Shown here in pieces: positions 34,595 to 44,182 of a stretch of DNA of 64,000 nucleotides (positions are counted from its first letter, which is position 1; each line of letters begins with the position of its first letter). This stretch comes from Chitinivibrionales bacterium. Its GTDB lineage: Bacteria > Fibrobacterota > Chitinivibrionia > Chitinivibrionales > FEN-1185. The translations under genes were made by a program, and so were the position numbers. The stretch lies in NCBI GenBank assembly GCA_035516255.1, contig DATJAL010000002.1, positions 62,001 to 126,000 on the forward strand, read 5' to 3'. The notes under the pieces were generated by a model that saw only the letters and a program-made list of their open reading frames with translations, had not been told where the DNA came from and made no database searches.

Positions 34595-34744
34595 ATGGAT
34601 CAACGTCTGACCGGCCGAGAAAATAAACATACTGTGCAAATATTTGCTTATAATAATGAGAAATGTGAACAATTAAACCTTCCTATGAGCCAAATAGCCC
34701 TTGAACAAACTCAGTATTTTATAGAAAAGATTAATAAGTGGTAA
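34595..34744 (+). pseudogene. Relic of a DegT-family aminotransferase C-terminus
   Basis: A 49-codon frame ends L-N-L-P-M-S followed by E-Q-x-Q-Y-F-I-E-K-I-N-K-W. That is the normal C-terminal end of DegT aminotransferases. The FdtB-like protein at 30.8 kb ends in the same way (S-L-P-M-S ... V-N-K-W). The rest of the enzyme is absent, so this is probably the stump of a deleted or recombined aminotransferase gene. Its stop overlaps the wzx GTG start by 7 bp. Confidence 0.65.
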
Positions 34745-36093
34745 AATTAATCTCATTTATTATTGATAACCTAAGCAAAAATAGAGTTATTAAAGTCTTT
34801 TCATTAACATCTGTTTCTACTTTCGTCAGAATGATGACAGGTTTCGTAAGTGTGAAAGTCATTTCAGTCATGATTGGTCCAAGTGGAGTTGCGTTACTTG
34901 GACAATTAAATAATTTTTCTTCGATAATTTTAGCTTTTGGATCTGGAGGGATAAACAGCGGAATTACCAAATATGTAGCTGAATTAAAAAATAATCAGGA
35001 AAAGGTTAAATCATATATCGGTACTGGTACGTTTGTCACCCTAGCAAGCACTTTGTTGTTTGGTTTTTCCCTCATAATTTTTTCAAATAAATTAAGCTTT
35101 TGTATTCTACTAACAGCAAAATATTCATATGTTTTTACTGTTTTTGGAACCACATTAATCTTTTATACATTTAATGCATTCTTACTTTCAATTTTGAATG
35201 GATTCCAACAATTTCGGTTGTTTGTAATTATCTCCATATTTTCAAGTATTTTTGGTCTTCTAATTTCAATATGTCTTGTATGTTTATGGGGCATAGATGG
35301 AGCCCTAATTAATTCAGTAACGAGTCAAAGCTTTTTGCTGTTCATAACAATTTACTTTATCAGGAAACATAATTTTGAATGGCTTTCTAAAAGTTATCTA
35401 TTACATAAATTCCAAATATCCATAGCAATAAAATACTTTAACTTTTTTGTCATGACTTTAGCAGCCTCTCTCGGTGCTCCGGTCGCACAATTGTTAATTC
35501 GTAGCTATTTGATGAAATCCTTTTCTATGAAAGATGCAGGATGCTGGGAAGGCATAAATAAGGTTTCCAACATGTACCTAATGGTTATCACTTCATCATT
35601 TGGGATTTACTACTTACCAAGGCTATCTGAGTTAAAAGAATCCTTGCTAATTAAAAAGGAGATTTATTCTGCGTTCAAAATAGTAATTCCCTGCTTGTTG
35701 GGTTTTTTGCCACTCATATTTTTATTTCGCAATCAAATTATTTCCATATTGTTTTCAAATGAATTTCGTTCAATGAATCAATTATTTGCATGGCAATTAG
35801 TTGGTGATTTTCTTAAAATATCAAGTTGGCTGATTGCGTATCTGATGCTTGCAAAAGCAATGATGAAACAATTTGTAATAACAGAAATTTCCTTTTCAAT
35901 ATCATATATTTGTTTTGTATTTCTTTTTTGCAATCTATTTGGTTTTCAAGGTGTTGTCATAGGTTATTCGCTTAATTATTTTATATACTTAATTACAATT
36001 TATTTTCTAATATTTAGAAACATCCACAAGATTGCTTATAAAGAGACAAAACCTGAAAAATCTCCATATGATTGGAAAGAATCTGTTACGTAA
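34738..36093 (+). CDS. wzx: Oligosaccharide flippase Wzx (MOP superfamily)
   Basis: A 451-residue very hydrophobic protein with about 12-14 predicted helices in two repeats and a short charged tail. An early M-M-T-G-F-V-S-V-K and a G-V-A-L-L-G-Q-L segment fit the Wzx pattern. It would move the undecaprenyl-linked repeat unit across the inner membrane before Wzy polymerisation. The start is a GTG that overlaps an aminotransferase relic. The gene is among the most AT-rich in the window. Confidence 0.87.
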   Translation: MVKLISFIIDNLSKNRVIKVFSLTSVSTFVRMMTGFVSVKVISVMIGPSGVALLGQLNNFSSIILAFGSGGINSGITKYVAELKNNQEKVKSYIGTGTFVTLASTLLFGFSLIIFSNKLSFCILLTAKYSYVFTVFGTTLIFYTFNAFLLSILNGFQQFRLFVIISIFSSIFGLLISICLVCLWGIDGALINSVTSQSFLLFITIYFIRKHNFEWLSKSYLLHKFQISIAIKYFNFFVMTLAASLGAPVAQLLIRSYLMKSFSMKDAGCWEGINKVSNMYLMVITSSFGIYYLPRLSELKESLLIKKEIYSAFKIVIPCLLGFLPLIFLFRNQIISILFSNEFRSMNQLFAWQLVGDFLKISSWLIAYLMLAKAMMKQFVITEISFSISYICFVFLFCNLFGFQGVVIGYSLNYFIYLITIYFLIFRNIHKIAYKETKPEKSPYDWKESVT

Positions 36094-36220
36094 ATAGGAA
36101 TCTGCGGTATTAATTTTTATGTATCAAGTTGAAAAAGGAGTAATAATTACCAAGTTGTTTTCAAAGGCAGATCTAATAAAGCAGATGTAGAAATAGGAAT
36201 TTATTAACTAGGCGAACTTT

Positions 36221-37069
36221 ATGGAATATCAAGAAAATATTATAGGTAGCAAAAATGCATTGGTTTCTATTCTAATAGCCAGTTATAATCACGAAAAATA
36301 TATTGGGGATTGTTTAAATAGTATATTGAAAGACAGATACACAAACAAAGAAATAATAATTATTGATGACGGTTCTACCGACAATTCAGTAAGAGAAATT
36401 AATAATTGGATTAGAAATAATGAAACAAGAATAAAAGTTGACTTTACCCATCGCCCTAACAAAGGCGTCACCAAAACATTAAATGAGTTGGTTACTCGTT
36501 CTTCAGGTATATTTATCTGCTTCGTGGGCAGTGATGATATGCTTACAGAAGATAGCATTCAAGTTAGGCTTGATGTATTATCTGCCAATCCTAATAAAAT
36601 GGCTGTTATTGGAGATGCAAAGGTAATAAACCCGGAGGGTGACATAATTCTGAATAGTGCTATAGAGTTTTGGAAAGGACATAAGGAAGACTTCATGTCT
36701 GATGAAAAGCTCAGATACATGGTTGTTTCAAAATGGTCAGTGCCAGGGCCTGTTTTAATGGTAAATAGAAGGATTTACGATATTATAGGGTTATATCCTG
36801 AAGATCTAACAGTAGAAGATCTGGACTTTTTTCTTAGAGCTATCGGCAGAGATTTAGTAATGTTCTTAGATCATATTGTTGCATATTATCGAATTCTTGA
36901 AACAAGCCTTTGTCGAAATAATATTTACAGTCGTGATAAAATCAAGTCAATAATCAAGAGTTACTGGAGAAATATTCACTTGTTCAAATTGAGATATAAG
37001 ATAAGAATATTAAGAAATATTTTACTCGGTCTTAGAGATTTGTTGTCTATTTGTAAAAATGTGCAATGA
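36221..37069 (+). CDS. Glycosyltransferase family 2
   Basis: A 282-residue GT-A fold enzyme. It has V-S-I-L-I-A-S-Y-N-H-E-K-Y at the N-terminus, nucleotide-binding I-D-D-G-S-T-D-N-S, and the metal-binding acidic G-S-D-D-M near residue 103. A C-terminal helical tail is rich in Lys/Arg. It adds one sugar of the repeat unit on the cytoplasmic face; donor and acceptor are unknown. It is preceded by 127 bp of featureless AT-rich DNA. Confidence 0.86.
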   Translation: MEYQENIIGSKNALVSILIASYNHEKYIGDCLNSILKDRYTNKEIIIIDDGSTDNSVREINNWIRNNETRIKVDFTHRPNKGVTKTLNELVTRSSGIFICFVGSDDMLTEDSIQVRLDVLSANPNKMAVIGDAKVINPEGDIILNSAIEFWKGHKEDFMSDEKLRYMVVSKWSVPGPVLMVNRRIYDIIGLYPEDLTVEDLDFFLRAIGRDLVMFLDHIVAYYRILETSLCRNNIYSRDKIKSIIKSYWRNIHLFKLRYKIRILRNILLGLRDLLSICKNVQ

Positions 37070-37304
37070 TAGTATTTACAGTGATGGTGGCCGCCTGACA
37101 TTTTGCTTCTGTCAAGTCTGTAATCAAGCCATATTTTCTTAGTCTGTTTATAAATCTTGCAGCTTGTTGACAGTAACGCATAATAATATTTCGTGTTTTT
37201 AGAAACGATTCCTTAATTACTTTATAATTCGTAATGACTTTTCCTTCTTCGGAGGCCTCCCGAGATTCACCAGTTGTGTTGCCTGGTTCAATATTACATT
37301 CTTC
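37047..37304 (-). pseudogene. Open minus-strand stretch, possible gene relic
   Basis: An 85-codon open frame without an early start codon lies antisense in the 358-bp gap between the GT2 and acetyltransferase genes. A second 57-codon open stretch lies in another minus-strand frame just upstream, containing L-G-R-P-P-K-K-E-K. The pattern suggests a frameshifted old gene, perhaps a mobile-element protein, but I recognise no domain. Confidence 0.3.
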
Positions 37305-37427
37305 TTATGGGCAGGCGCCTTGATTTTATCGTTCTTGAAAAGCACAACAATATAAAACAATGTCAGCAGACATCCCCTCTTTATGTCGAATTAACCAGAC
37401 ACTAATAATGTCAAATAACAAGCAATC

Positions 37428-38060
37428 ATGAAAGATTGTCGTTTGCTATTACTCAATGTTATCGCTTATATATTATCAATTTTCACAAATAGCAAATTAT
37501 CAAAAGCTACCCAATATATAATTGATAAGACATATTCCATTTATCTATCCAGACAATTCTTCAAAATCGGCAAAAATTCATTTTGGGAATTTCCTGCTTT
37601 CATCCATGGTCCTGATAAAATTTCAATCGGTAAAAACTTTTATGCATTTCCACGTCTGCGAATTGAGGCATTTGAAAAACATTTAGGAGCGAAATTCTCC
37701 CCTTCCATTATCATCGGAAACAACGTCTCCATAAATTATGACTGTCACATAGCTTGCATAAATAGGATTGAAATCGGGAACCACGTTGTTATTGCAAGCC
37801 GGGTATTTATTACCGACCATTATCACGGTGAAGCTTCAAAACAGGCTCTTGAAACACCGCCGGATCAACGCACATTGGTTTCTAAGGGACCGGTGATAAT
37901 CGAAGACAATGTATTGATTGGTGAAGGTGTTGCTATTATGCCCAATGTGCGTATCGGTAAAAATGCTATCATAGGTGCGAATTCAGTGATTACTCATGAT
38001 ATTAAAGCCAACACTGTTGTTGCCGGTGTTCCTGTAAAAGTAATCAAAGATTTTTCTTGA
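37428..38060 (+). CDS. Hexapeptide-repeat O-acetyltransferase (CatB/WbbJ-like)
   Basis: A 210-residue left-handed beta-helix acyltransferase. Repeats of the [LIV]-G-x-x form run from about residue 50 to 195. The catalytic-type His is in T-D-H-Y-H, and it ends with the usual G-V-P-V-K-V-I. An N-terminal hydrophobic stretch of about 20 residues may be a membrane contact. It likely adds an acetyl group to a repeat-unit sugar. It stands between a GT2 and a GT8-like gene. Confidence 0.86.
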   Translation: MKDCRLLLLNVIAYILSIFTNSKLSKATQYIIDKTYSIYLSRQFFKIGKNSFWEFPAFIHGPDKISIGKNFYAFPRLRIEAFEKHLGAKFSPSIIIGNNVSINYDCHIACINRIEIGNHVVIASRVFITDHYHGEASKQALETPPDQRTLVSKGPVIIEDNVLIGEGVAIMPNVRIGKNAIIGANSVITHDIKANTVVAGVPVKVIKDFS

Positions 38061-38135
38061 TAACGAATATCTGTGCAAAAATTTGTTTCTAAGATGATTG
38101 CTGTCATTACTAATTAATAGCTCAAAGGAAAATGA

Positions 38136-39365
38136 ATGAACGCCATTTTTACCATAGCAGCAAAGAATTACCTTGCACAGGCAAAGACGCTTGCCGATTC
38201 TGCCGCAAAATATTGTCCAGAATTCAATTTCTTTATTGTACTTGCGGATGAGGCTGAAAATAGCATTGCACTTTCATCCGAAAAACATTCGATAATTGAA
38301 GCGAAGGATTTTGAAATTCCCAAAATCATGCAAATGGCATTTAAGTACGATGTTGTTGAATTCTGTACCTCGGTAAAGCCATTCATTTTCGACCACCTTT
38401 TTAAACAGTACAAATACGACCACATATTCTATTTAGATCCGGATACGATTATTTGTTCCTCGCTTGCTGATGCCCTAGAGGCCCTCAAGAACAATTTCCT
38501 GCTTCTGACACCCCATTTTATGAATCCCTATGTTTCTTTTGAAGGATCAACGTCAGAAGAGGAATTGCTCTTTGTAGGCATTTTCAATCTTGGGTTTGCT
38601 GCCATTCGGCGTTGCCTGGAATCTCAACAATTTCTTACATGGTGGAAGGAAAAACTAAAAGATCAATGTTTTGCAGACAAGCAGGATGCTCTCCATGTTG
38701 ACCAGCGATGGATGGATTTCGTTCCAGTGCTCTATGAAAAGGGGGCAAAAATATTCCGGCACCCGGGATACAATGTCGCAACATGGAATTTGCACGAAAG
38801 AAATGTGGCTATTGTTAATGATAGGTACACTGTTGATTACAAATTCCCGTTGGTTGTGTATCATTTCTCCGGATTCGACCCAAATGATCCAAACAGCATG
38901 TGCAAAAAGCAATCGAAATATAATTTAGTCAATTATCCGCAATTTAAACCTCTCTTTGATGAATACAGGAGAAATCTTATAAGGAACGGATACCATGAGC
39001 TTTCAAAACTTCCTTATGCTTATAATAAATTCAACAATGGTATTTCCATTGTCCGATTTCAAAGAAGGCTTTTTAGAGCACTCTTAAAAGACGGGTATAA
39101 TGTTCAAGACCCATTTTCTACTTCACCGGGCAGTTATTATGATATGCTTGAAAAAAACAAATTGATAATTCACGAAAAGGGCAAGAATCTTGACCAAACA
39201 CGAAAGATCATTCCCAATTACAAGCAAAAAATGAATCGAATGTTCAAGACCATGCTTCTTTTAAAGAAGATAATTGGTATTCGACGATACTATTATCTGA
39301 TGCGATTTTTCCTTTTTTACACTCGATTTGAAGAGCAGTTGTTCTTGATCGAAAAAAGAACATGA
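38136..39365 (+). CDS. GT8-like glycosyltransferase
   Basis: A 409-residue enzyme with a GT-A core in the first 260 residues. The N-terminus resembles the A-x-x-Y-L-x-Q-A-x-x-L pattern of GT8-related proteins. The metal-binding D-P-D lies in F-Y-L-D-P-D-T (near residue 105), and a late V-Y-H-F-S-G-F contains a conserved His. A helical C-terminal region of about 140 residues has no recognised domain. It probably transfers a hexose. It overlaps the following GT4 gene by 4 bp. Confidence 0.8.
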   Translation: MNAIFTIAAKNYLAQAKTLADSAAKYCPEFNFFIVLADEAENSIALSSEKHSIIEAKDFEIPKIMQMAFKYDVVEFCTSVKPFIFDHLFKQYKYDHIFYLDPDTIICSSLADALEALKNNFLLLTPHFMNPYVSFEGSTSEEELLFVGIFNLGFAAIRRCLESQQFLTWWKEKLKDQCFADKQDALHVDQRWMDFVPVLYEKGAKIFRHPGYNVATWNLHERNVAIVNDRYTVDYKFPLVVYHFSGFDPNDPNSMCKKQSKYNLVNYPQFKPLFDEYRRNLIRNGYHELSKLPYAYNKFNNGISIVRFQRRLFRALLKDGYNVQDPFSTSPGSYYDMLEKNKLIIHEKGKNLDQTRKIIPNYKQKMNRMFKTMLLLKKIIGIRRYYYLMRFFLFYTRFEEQLFLIEKRT

Positions 39366-40450
39366 TTCGTGTTGGAATTGATGGGCGAGCCCTCCAGGGC
39401 AATCGTACCGGTATCGGCCGATATGTTTATGAATTATGCCGCAGGCTAGATAAAGAATTCACGGAGACAATATTCTTTATCTACACAAACAGACATTTAG
39501 ACCTTCCATGTGTTAACAACCGATGGATTCTTCGTTGTGATACTTCTCTTTGGGGCCGTATCCTAAGACCGGTATTATGGACTAAGCTGAGAGCCGGCTT
39601 TTTATGCAAAAAGGATAACTTGAATTTTTTCTGGGGACCTACAACTTTTCTTCCAAAATTATCTGACAATGTTAAAACTGTTGTAACGGTCCATGATATT
39701 AATTATCGAATAGTTCCTCAAACCATGAAATTTACCCACCTATGGGCCCACCGTCTGTTTTTCAAAGCCGATTTGTTGAGGGCAAATGCCCGTATTGCTA
39801 ATTCTCCAGGAACCGCTCAAAAAATCATAGAATATTTCTCGACTTCCGTTACCGCTATAATACGACCTTCTGTTGACAAACGGTTTGTTCCAAAGACTCA
39901 AACGGAAATTAAGGAGGTCTTAGTCGCTTTGAGAATCCATAAACCGTATTTACTGGCGCTTGGCACAATTGAGCCCCGGAAGAATCTTCCCGTTGTGTTA
40001 GAATCATTTCTGCGATTGAAGAGACGAGGGGACTTGGAGGGATATGTGCTTGTTATGGTTGGGGCTCACGGTTGGAAGGATAAGAAAATAATTGCGATGG
40101 CGGAAAGAGAGCCTTCCATCATACGTCTAGGCTTTGTTTGCGATGAATATTTGCCATATTTGTACGGGGGAACAGAAATATTTGTTTATCCCTCGCTCTA
40201 TGAGGGCTACGGAATGCCGGTGCTCGAAGCACTAAAATGCGGTACTAAAGTGGTAACAACGAATATTCCCGAAATACGCGAGATCGGCGGCGACAATCGA
40301 GTCGTATATGTTGAGCCAAACATTGAGAGCGTGATGACTGGAATTATGAAAATGAAGAACTGCAAATTGGGCGAAACCCCGGAACTCCCCAGCCAGACAT
40401 GGACGGATGGTGGAGAAACCATGGCGAAAGTCTTCGCATCATTGTCATGA
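39362..40450 (+). CDS. Glycosyltransferase family 4 (GT-B)
   Basis: A 362-residue retaining GT-B enzyme. The N-terminus has I-D-G-R-A-L-Q-G-N-R-T-G-I-G-R-Y. The donor-binding half has L-G-T-I-E-P-R-K-N and the E-x7-E motif within Y-E-G-Y-G-M-P-V-L-E-A. It belongs to the WbaZ/mannosyltransferase-like GT4s that share the G-I-G-R-Y start. A second similar gene occurs at 47.5 kb. It overlaps the GT8-like and Wzy genes by 4 bp each. Confidence 0.88.
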   Translation: MIRVGIDGRALQGNRTGIGRYVYELCRRLDKEFTETIFFIYTNRHLDLPCVNNRWILRCDTSLWGRILRPVLWTKLRAGFLCKKDNLNFFWGPTTFLPKLSDNVKTVVTVHDINYRIVPQTMKFTHLWAHRLFFKADLLRANARIANSPGTAQKIIEYFSTSVTAIIRPSVDKRFVPKTQTEIKEVLVALRIHKPYLLALGTIEPRKNLPVVLESFLRLKRRGDLEGYVLVMVGAHGWKDKKIIAMAEREPSIIRLGFVCDEYLPYLYGGTEIFVYPSLYEGYGMPVLEALKCGTKVVTTNIPEIREIGGDNRVVYVEPNIESVMTGIMKMKNCKLGETPELPSQTWTDGGETMAKVFASLS

Positions 40451-41799
40451 GAACACGTCTTTCCACAATCTCACTGTATTTCCTGCTTTTCGCAATGGTT
40501 TTTAGCAGTCTCGCCTATTTACTAAAAGTTGTCTTACCTGGGCAACTGGGAGTCATTGCCCCATGGATAAAGGACTTTTTCCTGTTCCTTTTTTTGGCAA
40601 CTATCTTATGTTTGGTTGCAATCAGAATGAAATTATCGATAAACTTTAGGAGTATCGATGGGCTCATTTGTTTGTATTTATTTCTCTGTTTATTCAAATA
40701 CATAACCTCTCCGATGCCCCGTTTTTTTTCATTTCAGTCGTTTTGGGCTATGACCATCGGTCCCGCTCTCTTTATCTTCTTCAAACAAATTCCACCTCTG
40801 GATCAAAAGATCATTGATAAGATATTGAAACTATATTTCATTTGGACCATATTAATGATAGTAATAGCAATAGTTATTTACCTTTCCGGTCAAGAAGTAT
40901 TCTTTCAAAAGATTGGACTTACCGATTATGTTACGCAATTAGGAGGCGAGCAACATTCCTTAACAATGTTTTCCATGCGAAATGGGGAATGGGTTCCTCG
41001 CATGACGGGTTTAATTCTTTCCCCGCTCGAAATGGCGTTCCTTTTGATGCTTTCCATAGCGCTGGCAATTATTTGCATCAAGACAAGAACACGGACAGTA
41101 TTGTACTCAATAATTATTTTCGTAAGTTTCCTATTGGTTAGTAATCGCAGTATTATTGTTGGAACCGTTGTGGGTTTCACGGGTTTATGGTTCATGAAGC
41201 TAAAGAAAAGGTACAGCATATTAATCAGTATGCTTGTGATTCTAATGATTCCACGATTAATAATTTATGAAATTAATCATTACACAACGGCATTCTTATC
41301 TGGAAAAACCAGTGATTCTGCGATTATTCATATGAATGATCTATTAATTCGTGGCCCTGCATTAGTATTGGATAATTGGAAAGGTGCCGGTGTCGGCACT
41401 ACAAGCGGCAAATTTGGGTTATTAGCAAGGGCCAAAGACGAGTCTATTTCTGAGGCATTTGTCGGTAATATTGAATCATTCTATTACTCGCTTTCTGTTC
41501 AACTTGGTATTCTGGGATTGTTCTTATATTTATTGATATTTTTACGTCTTATTTTTCTGTTTAATTCAGCTCGATTGCGTTATCCCCACATAAGTTCATA
41601 TTGTAATGGGGCTATTTTTGGGATTATTTCCCTTCTTACCGGCGCGGTTTTTCTTCCCGTTCTTGATTCCCGTTTACTGAATATCATTTTGTGGTCGATA
41701 ATTGGATTGTCAAACATGGTTATTCTGCACATTGAGGGCAGATTTAAACAAACAACGATTCAGAAGAGCTATCATAACCTGTTGCTTGTTGAACACTAA
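40447..41799 (+). CDS. wzy: O-antigen polymerase/ligase-like membrane protein (Wzy)
   Basis: A 450-residue protein with about 11-12 hydrophobic helices. A long hydrophilic periplasmic loop at about residues 280-350 contains N-W-K-G-A-G-V-G-T, the Wzy/WaaL-type loop. It is probably the polymerase of this locus rather than a ligase, given Wzz and Wzx nearby. I chose the ATG at 40447, which overlaps the GT4 stop (ATGA), instead of an in-frame start 16 codons upstream. Confidence 0.82.
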   Translation: MRTRLSTISLYFLLFAMVFSSLAYLLKVVLPGQLGVIAPWIKDFFLFLFLATILCLVAIRMKLSINFRSIDGLICLYLFLCLFKYITSPMPRFFSFQSFWAMTIGPALFIFFKQIPPLDQKIIDKILKLYFIWTILMIVIAIVIYLSGQEVFFQKIGLTDYVTQLGGEQHSLTMFSMRNGEWVPRMTGLILSPLEMAFLLMLSIALAIICIKTRTRTVLYSIIIFVSFLLVSNRSIIVGTVVGFTGLWFMKLKKRYSILISMLVILMIPRLIIYEINHYTTAFLSGKTSDSAIIHMNDLLIRGPALVLDNWKGAGVGTTSGKFGLLARAKDESISEAFVGNIESFYYSLSVQLGILGLFLYLLIFLRLIFLFNSARLRYPHISSYCNGAIFGIISLLTGAVFLPVLDSRLLNIILWSIIGLSNMVILHIEGRFKQTTIQKSYHNLLLVEH

Positions 41800-41809
41800 G
41801 TTTCGAACC

Positions 41810-43543
41810 ATGAAGAATATTTTTTGGACTGTTGCCCAATTGACGTGTAGAAAACATGCTCTTTGTGCCTACATGGGCAAAAGTATTGGTGCAGGATTGT
41901 TGCTATTTTCCTCCCCGCTGCTTTTGAAACTCTTTTTTTGTTTGGCCCAAACAACGAATGAAAATATCCAAGGTAAGCTGGATACAAATTTGCCCGCACA
42001 ATTTATCACAAAATTATATACCGAAGCGTTGGGAACGGGTCCCGATCAATCGGAATGGCGAAAGTACATGGAATATTTTAGCAAGAACGGACACACACAG
42101 AGATCGCTTTTGGCTGTAGCTAAGAAAGTCTTTACGTGCAAAGAATACTGCGATCTTGGGTATGATAATGAACAAAAGGTTCTAACGATTTTTCGGGCTT
42201 TGTTATGTCGCGACCCGGAACGTGTCGAATTAGAATACTATTGTGGGCGGATTGCCTCTTCTGGTATTGAGACCGCTATCAGCGATTGCATCTTTGGCAA
42301 GGAATTTACAAGCGTCATTTACACAAAAATCTTTAGTCAAAAGCCTTATTACTGGACTAGTGCATCTGCTCCGGCTCACTTAGCTGTTGATACAAATTCT
42401 TACGGGCCCAAGATATTTAATCCTAAACGGTGGAGTAGTTTAAACGCTTGGCTAAAGACTGCCCACCCGGGGGATACGTTCTGTATACGCCAGAAAGAGC
42501 TTGTTTCTGTTGATACGACTGTCGTTATCCCGGAAGATATTACTCTCCAAACCGTCGGGGCACATATAACAAGAAGTTGTCAATATGCCTGCTTTTCTAG
42601 GATCGTACGCAGCAGAAATTTTACAGCTGATGCAGAGCTTATCCGATTATCCCATGGCGCAAGGATTAGAAACGTTTGGATTGATGGGCAACGCGCTTTT
42701 TTGAAGAATTCGGATGTGACAGTCGGCGGTGGAAGGCAAAATTTGCGTGTTTATGGCGGAAATAGTGCTGTTATCAATTGTAGATTCAATGGCTGTGCGG
42801 GTGGAAGTAATATTGAGATCATGCATGTTCCTGGCAAGGTGAATGTCGAAAACAATTTAATCACATGCTATGAAACACACCATCAAAACAGCGTCTATCT
42901 TCCTGAAAAATATCCGTGGTGCGACGGCATTAGCATTCATGGAAACGAAGGCGTGATTAAGAACAACACTATTATCGACGCGACTGATGTGGGCATAGTT
43001 ATGTTTTGTTACTATCCTGAGCCCGGGAAGCAAATGTCAAGAATTTCTCATAATACCGTTATTTGCAGTGGCAATTCAGCTTACGCGGCAATTGCAATTG
43101 ACCCGTGGTATTGCCACTGGTGCAAACAAAAAAGCCCTCCAGTATTTCTTTACCAGAACTTCGATTCGGCAATTGTCGACAGCAATGTCATTTGGACGAG
43201 TTCATATGCGCACTTTGACATAGGAATATCTGTTGGTGCAAGAGCTTGGTGGGGTGATGAAGCAAATTATGTCGAAGGCGTGAAGGTGATGGACAACACA
43301 ACCGGAATTCGGTTTGCAGTATGTAATATTGGGATATGTATTTCTAATGCTCAAGACGTTCAGGTAATAGGTAACGCGATGAAATTTGACTTGAAAGATG
43401 TACATAATAGCCTTGGTATCAAGGCATGTGCTGTTGGTGTCGATATAAGAAACGTAAGTCCCAAGAGCGTAAATCTGCAAACCTATACGCCCGTATCAGT
43501 TGAAAGGGGGATGAGTCATTTGCCGCTTTTGTCCCAAGATTGA
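41810..43543 (+). CDS. Secreted DUF4214 plus right-handed beta-helix protein
   Basis: A 577-residue protein. A hydrophobic segment at about residues 24-46 should be a signal peptide or anchor. A DUF4214-type domain follows (L-Y-T-E-A-L-G-T-G-P-D then R-A-L-L-C-R-D-P-E). From about residue 205 there are parallel beta-helix repeats rich in N-N-x-I and I-x-x-N (pectate-lyase superfamily). It may process, bind or anchor the surface polysaccharide. Catalytic residues cannot be assigned. It is 10 bp downstream of wzy, so it is in the same operon. Confidence 0.78.
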   Translation: MKNIFWTVAQLTCRKHALCAYMGKSIGAGLLLFSSPLLLKLFFCLAQTTNENIQGKLDTNLPAQFITKLYTEALGTGPDQSEWRKYMEYFSKNGHTQRSLLAVAKKVFTCKEYCDLGYDNEQKVLTIFRALLCRDPERVELEYYCGRIASSGIETAISDCIFGKEFTSVIYTKIFSQKPYYWTSASAPAHLAVDTNSYGPKIFNPKRWSSLNAWLKTAHPGDTFCIRQKELVSVDTTVVIPEDITLQTVGAHITRSCQYACFSRIVRSRNFTADAELIRLSHGARIRNVWIDGQRAFLKNSDVTVGGGRQNLRVYGGNSAVINCRFNGCAGGSNIEIMHVPGKVNVENNLITCYETHHQNSVYLPEKYPWCDGISIHGNEGVIKNNTIIDATDVGIVMFCYYPEPGKQMSRISHNTVICSGNSAYAAIAIDPWYCHWCKQKSPPVFLYQNFDSAIVDSNVIWTSSYAHFDIGISVGARAWWGDEANYVEGVKVMDNTTGIRFAVCNIGICISNAQDVQVIGNAMKFDLKDVHNSLGIKACAVGVDIRNVSPKSVNLQTYTPVSVERGMSHLPLLSQD

Positions 43544-43576
43544 CTGGAAAGTGGTTGGATAACAGAAACTCGTGGC

Positions 43577-43903
43577 TTAGGTTGTATCCCAGGGGACCTC
43601 AGAGATTATATTAGGTCTGCTTGGAAACGAGGCGCTGACAGGGATACATGCAATGTTGACTTCGGTTTGCTCCCGTAAATCTATTTTCTCCCAGAGAGTC
43701 TCACCTGCTGTCTTGTCCCCGAAATTCAGCGCAATAAAAAGATCTAGCTGCATAGGTTCAAGATTTGTAACATCTTTCGATCCAGATTTGTCAAACAACA
43801 CTATGGTCTGTCCGCCGCAAAAATGTTCCGATCTCTTCTTGCGGACAAGTGTGTAAACAATAGGAATGTTTGTCTTGCTAAAGATTGAACTGTAATATAG
43901 GTG
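43577..43903 (-). pseudogene. Open minus-strand stretch of 108 codons, possible C-terminal gene relic
   Basis: Within the 429-bp gap between the beta-helix gene and the small membrane protein, the minus strand is open for 108 codons ending at TAA, with no start codon in its first 50. The composition is protein-like (L-F-D-K-S-G-S, A-L-N-F-G-D-K-T, a final P-W-D-T-T), but I know no family. It could be the tail of a gene whose 5' part was lost. Confidence 0.35.
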
Positions 43904-43972
43904 TTAATTATCAACAGATTACCAGTGGACTCAACTCACTTTTGTGGCCTTTAAGAAGGAAATAGTTCTCCA

Positions 43973-44182
43973 ATGAAACAAACACTGTTGTTCATCTCAA
44001 TGCTCTTTCTATTCACGTTACCCCAATCAAGTTATGGTTATATTGATTTGGGAAGTGGATCCTACTTCATTCAGATCTTCATTGCCATGGCTATTGCGGC
44101 CCTTTATTCCATTAGAAGCCAATTCCATAGATTGTTGCAATTTCTATACAAAAAATTCCAGAAAAAAAACGGCTCGAAATGA
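43973..44182 (+). CDS. Small membrane protein with Y-I-D-x-G-S-G-S motif
   Basis: A 69-residue protein. An N-terminal signal-like hydrophobic segment (residues 4-22) is followed by Y-I-D-L-G-S-G-S-Y and a second hydrophobic helix (about 30-46), then a basic tail. Small proteins with this motif recur next to the methyltransferase-like and sulfatase-like genes found here. Function unknown. Its last codons overlap the next gene by 4 bp, so translation is coupled. AAGGAAATAG upstream supports the start. Confidence 0.72.
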   Translation: MKQTLLFISMLFLFTLPQSSYGYIDLGSGSYFIQIFIAMAIAALYSIRSQFHRLLQFLYKKFQKKNGSK

